NCBI RefSeq assembly: GCF_019242955.1
Contig: NZ_CP066129.1
Span: 682,001 to 746,000, forward strand
DNA from: Morganella morganii
Lineage (GTDB): Bacteria > Pseudomonadota > Gammaproteobacteria > Enterobacterales > Enterobacteriaceae
Length of the DNA: 64,000 nt
Direction of reading: 5' to 3'
Below the pieces are notes generated by a model, which worked only from the letters and a program-made list of their open reading frames with translations, did not search any database and was not told the origin of the DNA. The position numbers were made by a program, and so were the translations under genes. Shown in pieces: positions 26,818 through 34,619 of this stretch (positions are counted from its first letter, which is position 1; the number at the start of each line of letters is the position of its first letter).

Positions 26818-28208
26818 TGATCAACGTCTCGATAGATATCGGTTCAACCTGGACAAAAGGTGCCGTGTTCGACGTGGGAAGTGATGATCATATTGAATTA
26901 AAAAATTATGCCCTGACCCCCACGACGATAGAGCATCTGGCAGACGGATTTTTCACTGTACTGAATAAAATCCTCAATGTGTCCGATGCACGTCCTTTAC
27001 TGGAAGCCGGGAAAGTTAACATTAACTATTCCTCTTCCGCCAAAGGCGGGTTAGCGGTAGCGGCACTGGGTCTGGTTCCGACGATAACCCTTGAGTCAGC
27101 AAAAGTTACTGCTCACTCAGCGGGCGCAAAAGTGTCTCAGCACTTTGCGTACAAGCTCAACCGGACTGACATCCGCAAACTCGAACAGACACCCCCGGAT
27201 ATTTTCCTGTTCACCGGCGGGACGGATGGCGGAGATGTCGGATACGGATTACAAAACGCGAAAATGCTGGCGGAATCCGATCTGAACTGCTCCATCATTT
27301 ATGCGGGTAACCGTGATATTCAGGACGATATTGCTGAGATCCTCGGCCATAAAGAACTGACTGTCGTTGATAACATTTTACCAAGTCTGGATAGTCCGAA
27401 CCCGTTTGATGCGCGTAAAGCTATCTGTGACATCTTTCTGAAGAAGATTGTGAAGGGCAAGGGACTGGACGTCATTGTTGAACAGACCGGCGAAGAGCCG
27501 CGTCCGACACCATTCTCTGTCTTTGAGTTAGTACAGCAAATCCGTGACAACGTTCCCGGCTGGGAAGAGTTTGTGCTGATGGATATGGGTGGCGCAACGA
27601 CGGATATCTATTCGTCCTGCAACAACAGCTTACTGCCGGATACCATTTTACACGGAATTCCGGAGCCGAAAGTGAAGCGGACTGTGGAAGGTGACCTTGG
27701 CATGCGTGTTTCGGCGGTGATCGCCGGTGAGGCAGGCCGTGAATTAGCCGAAGCGCAGTTTGTGAATCATCCGGAGCAGCTGGATGCCTTTTACCGCTAC
27801 ACCCGTTACGTCAATGAGCACCCTGATTACCTGCCGCAGACAGACGAAGAACGTGTTTACGACCATCTGTTAGCCGGGATTTGTGTCGCACTGGGGACTG
27901 AACGCCATGCGGGCACAAAACAGCAGGTGACCACCTGTGCAGGTACAGTGGATTTGCAGATTGGCCGTGATTTATCACGGGTCAGAAAAATCATCGGTAC
28001 CGGCGGCTGGTTGTCGCGGCCCGCTGATTTTAACATCAAACAGTATATGCGGTACCGCAAATTCGATAACAAAGGCCGTCAGATTCTGCTGCCGGATGAA
28101 TTTGAGTACTACCGGGATTCACAAGGGTTACTTCCTCTGTTAGCCAACGTCGCCTGCCGGTATCCGAAAGCAGCAGCTCAGACCGGCGTGCAGATTTTGA
28201 CCAGATAG
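26817..28208 (+). CDS. glmL: Glutamate mutase reactivating protein (GlmL/MutL)
   Basis: GlmL proteins are ASKHA-type ATPases encoded between the two mutase subunits and thought to reactivate the enzyme by exchanging damaged cobalamin. The 463-residue product begins with the phosphate-binding motif SIDIGSTWTKGAVF and has a second one, LMDMGGATTDIYS, near residue 257. It is not the DNA mismatch repair MutL despite the shared name. The position between glmS and glmE is the usual one. Confidence 0.93.
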   Translation: MINVSIDIGSTWTKGAVFDVGSDDHIELKNYALTPTTIEHLADGFFTVLNKILNVSDARPLLEAGKVNINYSSSAKGGLAVAALGLVPTITLESAKVTAHSAGAKVSQHFAYKLNRTDIRKLEQTPPDIFLFTGGTDGGDVGYGLQNAKMLAESDLNCSIIYAGNRDIQDDIAEILGHKELTVVDNILPSLDSPNPFDARKAICDIFLKKIVKGKGLDVIVEQTGEEPRPTPFSVFELVQQIRDNVPGWEEFVLMDMGGATTDIYSSCNNSLLPDTILHGIPEPKVKRTVEGDLGMRVSAVIAGEAGRELAEAQFVNHPEQLDAFYRYTRYVNEHPDYLPQTDEERVYDHLLAGICVALGTERHAGTKQQVTTCAGTVDLQIGRDLSRVRKIIGTGGWLSRPADFNIKQYMRYRKFDNKGRQILLPDEFEYYRDSQGLLPLLANVACRYPKAAAQTGVQILTR

Positions 28209-28229
28209 CAAGATTATTGGAGCCATTAA

Positions 28230-29675
28230 ATGGAACTGAAGAATAAAAAAATTGCAATCGACGACTTTATGGCCGAGCGCAAAGACGTATTAAAGACCTG
28301 GGTGACAGGGAAAGACGTGGAAAACTTTGAAGATGGCGTCAAATATCAGGCGACTATCTCTGAAGATAAAAACTTTGCCAAAAAATTATTCGAAGCTGAC
28401 CGCGATGGCATCACATTAAGCCAGCCGCGTGCAGGTGTTGCGTTAATCGAAGAGCACATTGAGCTGCTGAAAAAACTGCAGAAAGAGTGTGACCTGCTGC
28501 CGACCACTATCGATGCGTATACCCGTCTGAACCGTTATGAAGAAGCGGCTGTCGGTATCCAGAAATCTGTTGAGGCCGGTACCTCTAAACTGAACGGTCT
28601 GCCGGTTGTTAACCACGGTGTTGCAGCCTGCCGCCACATCACTGAATCTCTGGATAAACCACTGCAGATCCGTCACGGGACTCCGGATGCACGTCTGCTG
28701 TGTGAAATCTCCATGGCGAGTGGTTTCACCAGTTACGAAGGCGGTGGTATCTCTTATAACATCCCTTACGCAAAACGCGTCACCCTGGAAAAATCTATCC
28801 GTGACTGGCAGTACTGCGACCGCGTTATCGGTTTATATGAAGAAAACGGTATCCGTATCAACCGCGAACCATTCGGTCCGTTAACCGGTACGCTGATCCC
28901 GCCATTTATCTCCCACACTGTGGCTATTATCGAAGGTCTGGTAGCGCTGGAGCAGGGCGTTAAATCCATCACCGTCGGTTACGGTCAGGTCGGTAACTTA
29001 GTGCAGGATATCGCGGCAATCCGCTCCCTGCGTGAACTGTCTCATGAATACTTCCGTGCTTACGGCTACGAAGATTATGAACTGAGTACTGTATTCCACC
29101 AGTGGATGGGTGGTTTCCCTGAAGATGAATCCCGTGCGGCAGCAGTGATTTCCTGGGGTGCGGCGGTTGCCGGTATGTCCGGTGCAACCAAAGTCATCAC
29201 CAAATCTCCGCATGAAGCATTCGGTATCCCGACCGCTGAAGCAAACTGCCAGGGTCTGCGTGCCTCTAACCAGATGCTGAACATGGTCCGTGACCAGAAA
29301 TTCCCGCCGTGCAAAGACGTGGATCTGGAAGTGGAACTGATTAAACGTGAAGTCCGCGCAGTAATGAAGAAAGTCCTTGAACTGGGTAACGGCGATATTG
29401 CAGTCGGTACTGTCCGCGCATTCGAAGCCGGTGTTCTGGATATTCCGTTCGCACCTGCGATGTGTAACTCCGGAAAAATGCTGCCTATCCGTGACAACAA
29501 CGGCGCAATCCGTGTGTTCGATGCAGGCGCGGTTCCGCTGCCGGATGATGTTCTGTCTATGCACCATGATTTCGTTGCCGAGCGTGCCCGCGAAGAGGGT
29601 CGTGAAGCTTCATTCCAGATGATTATTGATGATATTAACGCAGTATCTCACAGTAAATTAGTAGGAAGACCATAA
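28230..29675 (+). CDS. glmE: Methylaspartate (glutamate) mutase, epsilon subunit
   Basis: This is the catalytic TIM-barrel subunit that binds glutamate and carries out the radical carbon-skeleton rearrangement. The 481-residue protein is the length of the clostridial enzyme (483). Conserved stretches include RHGTPDARLLCEIS, PYAKRVTLEKSI and ATKVITKSPHEAFGIPT. Codon use here and in the next gene is strongly biased and less GC-rich at third positions than in the cob genes, which suggests high expression. The stop overlaps the start of the ammonia-lyase gene by one base. Confidence 0.96.
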   Translation: MELKNKKIAIDDFMAERKDVLKTWVTGKDVENFEDGVKYQATISEDKNFAKKLFEADRDGITLSQPRAGVALIEEHIELLKKLQKECDLLPTTIDAYTRLNRYEEAAVGIQKSVEAGTSKLNGLPVVNHGVAACRHITESLDKPLQIRHGTPDARLLCEISMASGFTSYEGGGISYNIPYAKRVTLEKSIRDWQYCDRVIGLYEENGIRINREPFGPLTGTLIPPFISHTVAIIEGLVALEQGVKSITVGYGQVGNLVQDIAAIRSLRELSHEYFRAYGYEDYELSTVFHQWMGGFPEDESRAAAVISWGAAVAGMSGATKVITKSPHEAFGIPTAEANCQGLRASNQMLNMVRDQKFPPCKDVDLEVELIKREVRAVMKKVLELGNGDIAVGTVRAFEAGVLDIPFAPAMCNSGKMLPIRDNNGAIRVFDAGAVPLPDDVLSMHHDFVAERAREEGREASFQMIIDDINAVSHSKLVGRP

Positions 29676-30916
29676 TGAAAATTAAACAGGCATTGTTCAC
29701 AGCGGGTAACTCATCCTTCTATTTTGACGACCAGCAGGCTATTAAAGACGGCGCAGGTCACGACGGTTTCGTTTACACCGGTAAGCCGGTCACTCCGGGC
29801 TTTACCGCAGTGCGTCAGGCAGGTGAGTGTGTGTCAGTCCAGTTAATCCTGGAAAACGGTTCTGTGGCGATGGGTGACTGTGCCGCGGTTCAGTACTCCG
29901 GTGCAGGTGGCCGTGACCCGTTATTCCTGGCGGAAAACTTCATTCCGTTCCTGGAAAAACACATCAAACCGCTGCTGGAAGGCCGTGATGTCAGTGAGTT
30001 CCGCAACAACGCTAAGTTCTTCGATGAACTGAAAGTGGAAGGCAAACAACTGCATACCGCTATCCGTTATGGTCTGTCCCAGGCTCTGCTCGACGCCACC
30101 GCGCTGGCAAGCAACCGCCTGAAAGCAGAAGTCGTGTGTGACGAATGGCATCTGCCGGTTGTGGCTGACCCAATCCCTCTGTTTGGTCAGAGTGGTGATG
30201 ACCGCTACAACGCTGTGGACAAAATGATCCTCAAACACGTTGACGTTCTGCCGCACGGCCTTATCAACAACGTGGATGAAAAACTGGGCCGTCAGGGTGA
30301 AAAACTGCGCGCTTATGTTGAGTGGCTGGCCAAGCGTATCGTTGAGTTACGCACTGAAGACACTTACAAACCGTCACTGCATATCGACGTTTACGGCACT
30401 ATCGGTTTAATTTTCGACAAAGATCCGATTCGCTGCGCAGAATATATCGCAAGTCTGCAGGAGCAGGCCGGTGATCTGGAACTGTACATCGAAGGTCCGG
30501 TTGATGCGGGTAACAAACCAGACCAGATCCGCCTGATGAAAGGCATTATGGATCACCTGAAAAAACTGGGCTCCAAAGTGAAAATCGTTGCTGACGAATG
30601 GTGTAACACCTGTCAGGACATCATCGACTTCACCGATGCCGGCTGCTGCGACATGGTTCAGATCAAAACTCCTGACCTGGGTTCTGTTCACAATATCGCT
30701 GACGCGGTGCTGTACTGCCAGAAACACGGTATGGAAGCATACCAGGGCGGTACCTGTAACGAAACCGACGTCAGTGCGCGTACCTGTGTGCATATCGCGA
30801 TTGCAACACGTCCGATGCGTATGCTGATCAAGCCGGGCATGGGCTTTGATGAAGGCATGAACATCGTTCATAACGAAATGAACCGCACACTGGCTGTACT
30901 GAAAGCGAAAGCATAA
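29675..30916 (+). CDS. Methylaspartate ammonia-lyase
   Basis: The enzyme deaminates 3-methylaspartate to mesaconate and ammonia. The 413-residue protein has the exact length of the clostridial enzyme and belongs to the enolase superfamily. Visible features are the metal-ligand segments LHIDVYGTIG and LYIEGPVD, and the catalytic lysine segment VQIKTPDLG. It follows directly after glutamate mutase, so the operon converts glutamate to mesaconate plus ammonia. No citramalate lyase gene follows in the window, so the fate of mesaconate is open. Confidence 0.96.
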   Translation: MKIKQALFTAGNSSFYFDDQQAIKDGAGHDGFVYTGKPVTPGFTAVRQAGECVSVQLILENGSVAMGDCAAVQYSGAGGRDPLFLAENFIPFLEKHIKPLLEGRDVSEFRNNAKFFDELKVEGKQLHTAIRYGLSQALLDATALASNRLKAEVVCDEWHLPVVADPIPLFGQSGDDRYNAVDKMILKHVDVLPHGLINNVDEKLGRQGEKLRAYVEWLAKRIVELRTEDTYKPSLHIDVYGTIGLIFDKDPIRCAEYIASLQEQAGDLELYIEGPVDAGNKPDQIRLMKGIMDHLKKLGSKVKIVADEWCNTCQDIIDFTDAGCCDMVQIKTPDLGSVHNIADAVLYCQKHGMEAYQGGTCNETDVSARTCVHIAIATRPMRMLIKPGMGFDEGMNIVHNEMNRTLAVLKAKA

Positions 30917-30925
30917 GGAAGCATT

Positions 30926-32299
30926 ATGTCCAGGACATTTAAAATCCTGTCCCCTACTGCCATCCTGGGGTACGGATTTCCGGAAGAGAGTTTTATGAAG
31001 GCGATGGAAGAATCGCCGGATCTTATCGCTGTCGACGCCGGGTCTTCTGACCCGGGTCCTCACTACCTCGGTTCCGGTAAAGCCTTTACCGACCGTGCCG
31101 GGGTAAAACGCGACCTGCGCTATATGCTGAAAGCGGGTGTGAAAAACAATATTCCGGTTGTCATCGGTACTGCCGGTGGTTCAGGTGCACAGCCTCATCT
31201 GGAATGGTGCCGTGAAATCATTCTGGAACTGGCAAAGGAAGAAGGTCTGTCATTCAAGATGGCCCTGATCCCTGCGGATGTTGAGAAGAAAACCGTTCAC
31301 GAAGCGCTGGATGCAGGCAAAATCACGCCGCTGGCTTTCGTGCCTGAACTGACGCATGAAGTGATCGACGAAAGTACTTATATCGTTGCTCAGATGGGTG
31401 TTGAGCCATTCCAGGAAGCACTGGCCGCCGGTGCTCAGGTGGTACTGGCCGGTCGTGCTTATGACCCTTGCTGCTTCGCGGCTCTGCCGATTATGAAAGG
31501 GTTTGACGAAGGTCTGGCACTGCACTGCGGTAAGATTCTGGAGTGTGCTGCAATCGCAGCCACCCCGGGTTCCGGTTCCGACTGTGCGATGGGGATTATC
31601 GACGAAACCGGTTTCACCCTGAAAGCATTCAACCCGATCCGTAAATTTACGGACACCTCAGCAGCGGCTCACACCCTGTATGAGAAATCCAACCCGTATG
31701 TATTACCGGGACCGGGCGGCGTGCTGGATCTGAAAGAGTGTAAGTTTGAAGATCTGGGTAACGGACAGGTTCGTGTAACCGGTTCACGCCATGTATCAAC
31801 ACCGTATACCGTTAAACTGGAAGCAGCACGTCCGGTCGGTTACCGCACCATCACTATCGCCGGTACGCATGACCCTATCATGATCGCCGGTATGGATAAG
31901 ATTCTGGTGGAAGTGCGTAAAAGTGTTGAGAAAAACCTCAGCATCGACCCTGATACCGTGAAAATGAATTTCCATCTGTACGGTAAAAACGGTGTGATGG
32001 GTGACGCAGAACCTGAAACTGTCACCAAGAGTTATGAGCTGGGTATTTTACTGGATGTTGTTGCTCCGACTCAGGAGCAGGCGGACAGTATCTGTTCCCT
32101 GGCACGTTCCACTATGCTGCACTACGGGTATGATGGCCGTATCGCCACCGCGGGCAACTTAGCCTTCCCGTTCTCTCCGTCGGATATCCGTGCCGGTAAA
32201 GTGTATGAGTTCTCCATCTATCATCTGATGGAATACACCCCGGATATTAAATTCCAGTTCCGTATGGAGAATGTAACACCTGAAGGAGTGGCGAAATGA
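30926..32299 (+). CDS. DUF1446 / AtuA-family protein in the methylaspartate operon
   Basis: The 457-residue protein belongs to the AtuA-like DUF1446 family. The N-terminal part has VDAGSSDPGPHYLGSG and VVIGTAGGSGAQPHLEWC, and the middle has VLAGRAYDPCCFAALP. The function is not established by sequence. The gene sits ten bases after the methylaspartate ammonia-lyase gene and overlaps the DUF4387 gene by four bases, so the two products probably act together. In this setting a role in handling mesaconate, for example as a hydratase subunit, is a reasonable guess and nothing more. No signal peptide or membrane span is visible. Confidence 0.8.
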   Translation: MSRTFKILSPTAILGYGFPEESFMKAMEESPDLIAVDAGSSDPGPHYLGSGKAFTDRAGVKRDLRYMLKAGVKNNIPVVIGTAGGSGAQPHLEWCREIILELAKEEGLSFKMALIPADVEKKTVHEALDAGKITPLAFVPELTHEVIDESTYIVAQMGVEPFQEALAAGAQVVLAGRAYDPCCFAALPIMKGFDEGLALHCGKILECAAIAATPGSGSDCAMGIIDETGFTLKAFNPIRKFTDTSAAAHTLYEKSNPYVLPGPGGVLDLKECKFEDLGNGQVRVTGSRHVSTPYTVKLEAARPVGYRTITIAGTHDPIMIAGMDKILVEVRKSVEKNLSIDPDTVKMNFHLYGKNGVMGDAEPETVTKSYELGILLDVVAPTQEQADSICSLARSTMLHYGYDGRIATAGNLAFPFSPSDIRAGKVYEFSIYHLMEYTPDIKFQFRMENVTPEGVAK

Positions 32300-32613
32300 A
32301 AAAGTCAATTTTAGAATTAGCCAAAGTTGTGCGTTCTAAAAACTCCGGTCCGTATGAAATTGTGATGGATATTTTATTCAAGGATAAAGAAACTTATACC
32401 GCGGTAAAAAATTCAAAACAATTTAATAAAGACTTAGTTGCCGGTCTGTATTGTGTGAAACCTGACTTTATCGATAATATTGTCTGGTTTGACCCGGCGA
32501 ATGCTGTGAAAATTGTAATGCCGAGACATATTGTTTCTGGTGCTGTCGGAGATACCGATGTTTATGGTGCCCAGCAACACGCGCCTTTATTAAAAATGGA
32601 ATTTGATATTTAA
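32296..32613 (+). CDS. DUF4387 family protein, partner of the DUF1446 protein
   Basis: This 105-residue cytoplasmic protein of the DUF4387 family has the segments RSKNSGPYEIVMDI, WFDPANAVKIVMPR and GDTDVYGAQQHAPLL. It overlaps the DUF1446 gene by four bases (ATGA), a spacing that suggests a fixed-ratio complex. DUF1446 and DUF4387 are often encoded side by side or fused, which supports a two-part enzyme. It is the last gene before a strong intergenic hairpin. Confidence 0.8.
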   Translation: MKKSILELAKVVRSKNSGPYEIVMDILFKDKETYTAVKNSKQFNKDLVAGLYCVKPDFIDNIVWFDPANAVKIVMPRHIVSGAVGDTDVYGAQQHAPLLKMEFDI

Positions 32614-32650
32614 CAATATCAGTCATTCAATATCTCATTAGTACGACAAC

Positions 32651-32689
32651 TCGATGTGGCGTACGGGGCTTTCCTGTACTCCGCATCGA
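32651..32689. repeat. Strong hairpin between the DUF4387 gene and the symporter gene
   Basis: A 17-bp stem with one mismatch and two wobble pairs surrounds a short loop: the left arm starts TCGATGTGGCGTAC and the right arm ends GTACTCCGCATCGA. There is no T-run directly after it. It may end or stabilise the glm transcript, or reduce read-through into the symporter gene. Confidence 0.6.
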
Positions 32690-32845
32690 TTTCAGAAACA
32701 GAAATCGTCATTTTTCTCAGTGTGTTGTATAAATTTATTTAATATTTAAAGCCACGGAAGGCTGGGTAAAAATAACTGAAATAAAATTTCAGAGGATATT
32801 AAGTAAGTTGAGAATAAATGCGACCCAACACAGAATGGAATTATT

Positions 32846-34138
32846 ATGAAATCGAAGAGTTTAACCACTTGGATAGTCATTGGCCTTATTATCGGTGTGA
32901 TTGTCGGCTTCAGCTTTAACGAAATGGCATCCGCTGAATTTAATAAGGTCTATGCAAAAGATATCTCTATTATTACTGATATCTTCTTACGACTGATTAA
33001 AATGATTATCGCTCCATTGATTATATCAACACTGGTTGTTGGTATTGCGAAAATGGGTGATGCGAAAACGTTAGGTCGTGTTTTCTCTAAAACACTGTTC
33101 TTATTTATCTGCGCATCTTTTATCTCAATCCTGTTAGGTCTGGTTATTGTTAACCTGTTCCAGCCGGGCGCAGGTATTAACTTCGTTGCGGATACTGCTG
33201 CTGCGGTTGAAGGTATAGTGGAACCTGTTCCTTTCTCCTTCAAAACCTTTATTGCTCATGCGATTCCGACCAGTATCGTTGATGCAATGGCGCGTAACGA
33301 AATTCTGCAAATCGTTGTATTCTCAATCTTTATGGGTATCAGCCTCTCCGCTATCGGTGAGAAAGGCCTGCCGATTGTGAATGTGCTGGAATCCCTCGTC
33401 AGCCTGATGCTGAAATTAACCGGCTACGTCATGCTGTTTGCTCCGCTGACCGTATTTGCCGCTATCTCCGGTATGATCGCCGAGCGTGGTCTGGGTGTAC
33501 TGGTCAGTGCCGGTATCTTCATGGGTGAATTCTACTTCACACTGGCGATGCTGTGGGTGATTCTGATTGGTCTGGCTGCTCTGGTTGTCGGTCGTTGTAT
33601 CTTCCGTCTGACCAAAGGTATCACTGAACCTGCACTGCTGGCATTCACCACATCAAGTTCTGAAGCGGCATTCCCGGGTACCCTGGAAAAACTGGAAGAG
33701 TTCGGTGTTTCCAACAAGATCGCCAGCTTCGTACTGCCAATCGGTTATTCCTTTAACCTTGTCGGTTCAATGGCTTACTGTTCTTTCGCAGTTATCTTTA
33801 TCGCTCAGGCATGTAACATCACCCTGTCTATGGGTGAGCAGGTTACCATGCTGCTGATTCTGATGCTGACATCCAAAGGGATGGCCGGTGTACCGCGTGC
33901 GTCTCTGGTGGTTATCGCGGCGACGCTGAACCAGTTCAACATTCCGGAAGCGGGTCTGATTCTGCTGATGGGTGTGGATCCGTTCCTCGACATGGGTCGT
34001 TCAGCCACTAACGTGATGAGTAACGCTATCGGTGCTGCAATGGTCGGCCGCTGGGAAGGTGAGCACTACGGTGAAGGCTGCCGCGGAAAACCAAAGTCAG
34101 TTATTGAACCTCCGGTGTCACAGGCAACATCAGCCTGA
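32846..34138 (+). CDS. Dicarboxylate/amino acid:cation symporter (GltP/DctA type)
   Basis: This is an inner-membrane carrier of the DAACS family, 430 residues with about eight membrane spans and two re-entrant loops. It shows the serine-rich signature TTSSSEAAFPGTLEKLEE and the substrate/cation site SATNVMSNAIGAAMVG. The family imports glutamate, aspartate or C4-dicarboxylates with protons or sodium. Directly behind the glutamate mutase operon it most likely feeds glutamate into that pathway, though a role with mesaconate or citramalate cannot be excluded. A hairpin lies upstream and a strong terminator downstream. Confidence 0.9.
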   Translation: MKSKSLTTWIVIGLIIGVIVGFSFNEMASAEFNKVYAKDISIITDIFLRLIKMIIAPLIISTLVVGIAKMGDAKTLGRVFSKTLFLFICASFISILLGLVIVNLFQPGAGINFVADTAAAVEGIVEPVPFSFKTFIAHAIPTSIVDAMARNEILQIVVFSIFMGISLSAIGEKGLPIVNVLESLVSLMLKLTGYVMLFAPLTVFAAISGMIAERGLGVLVSAGIFMGEFYFTLAMLWVILIGLAALVVGRCIFRLTKGITEPALLAFTTSSSEAAFPGTLEKLEEFGVSNKIASFVLPIGYSFNLVGSMAYCSFAVIFIAQACNITLSMGEQVTMLLILMLTSKGMAGVPRASLVVIAATLNQFNIPEAGLILLMGVDPFLDMGRSATNVMSNAIGAAMVGRWEGEHYGEGCRGKPKSVIEPPVSQATSA

Positions 34139-34234
34139 CCGGGCGTTCAGAATAAACAAGACAGGCGCGGTACAGGGGATACCGGTACCGCGCAACAATA
34201 AAAATCAGTTTTTATGTGTCATGTAATATGTATT

Positions 34235-34272
34235 AAGCGCAAAATGTCCTCAGTCATTTTGCGCTTTTTTTT
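34235..34272 (+). terminator. Intrinsic terminator after the symporter gene
   Basis: A perfect 12-bp stem (AAGCGCAAAATG with CATTTTGCGCTT) and an 8-base loop are followed by a run of T that ends just before the convergent nirD stop codon. Confidence 0.9.
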
Positions 34273-34281
34273 GTACGGGGA

Positions 34282-34617
34282 TTATTGCGGTACAGCGGAA
34301 ACACTCACCGTACCGTCCGTCACCTTAACGGCAAAACGGGCAACGGAATACGCGGCATCTTCGGCGCACAGTCCGTCAGTCAGCCGGAAGCGCTGTTTTT
34401 TCAGCGGGCTGACAATCCACAGTTCACCGTCATGTTCCGCAATTAATCCGCGCGACAACACGCTGGCCTGCGCAAAGGGATCGATATTACTCAGGGCGAA
34501 AATACGGTCGTCCGGATAAGGACGAAACAGCGCTACCTGAGCATCACCAACCAGTGCACACACGCCGGTTCCGGGAGTGATATCACTGACCTGACAAACG
34601 GTTATCCATTGACTCAT
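34282..34617 (-). CDS. nirD: NADH-dependent nitrite reductase, small subunit
   Basis: NirD is the small Rieske-like subunit of the cytoplasmic nitrite reductase. The 111-residue product has the usual length. The cysteines and histidines that would bind a Rieske cluster are not arranged in the standard C-x-H pattern, as is normal for enteric NirD. It follows nirB by two bases. No nirC or cysG gene follows, unlike the E. coli operon. Confidence 0.93.
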   Translation of the reverse strand: MSQWITVCQVSDITPGTGVCALVGDAQVALFRPYPDDRIFALSNIDPFAQASVLSRGLIAEHDGELWIVSPLKKQRFRLTDGLCAEDAAYSVARFAVKVTDGTVSVSAVPQ

Positions 34618-34619
34618 GA

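Noticed and set aside
26817-28208. DNA mismatch repair MutL
   Set aside because: The protein has ASKHA phosphate motifs and sits between the glutamate mutase subunit genes; it is the mutase-reactivating protein.
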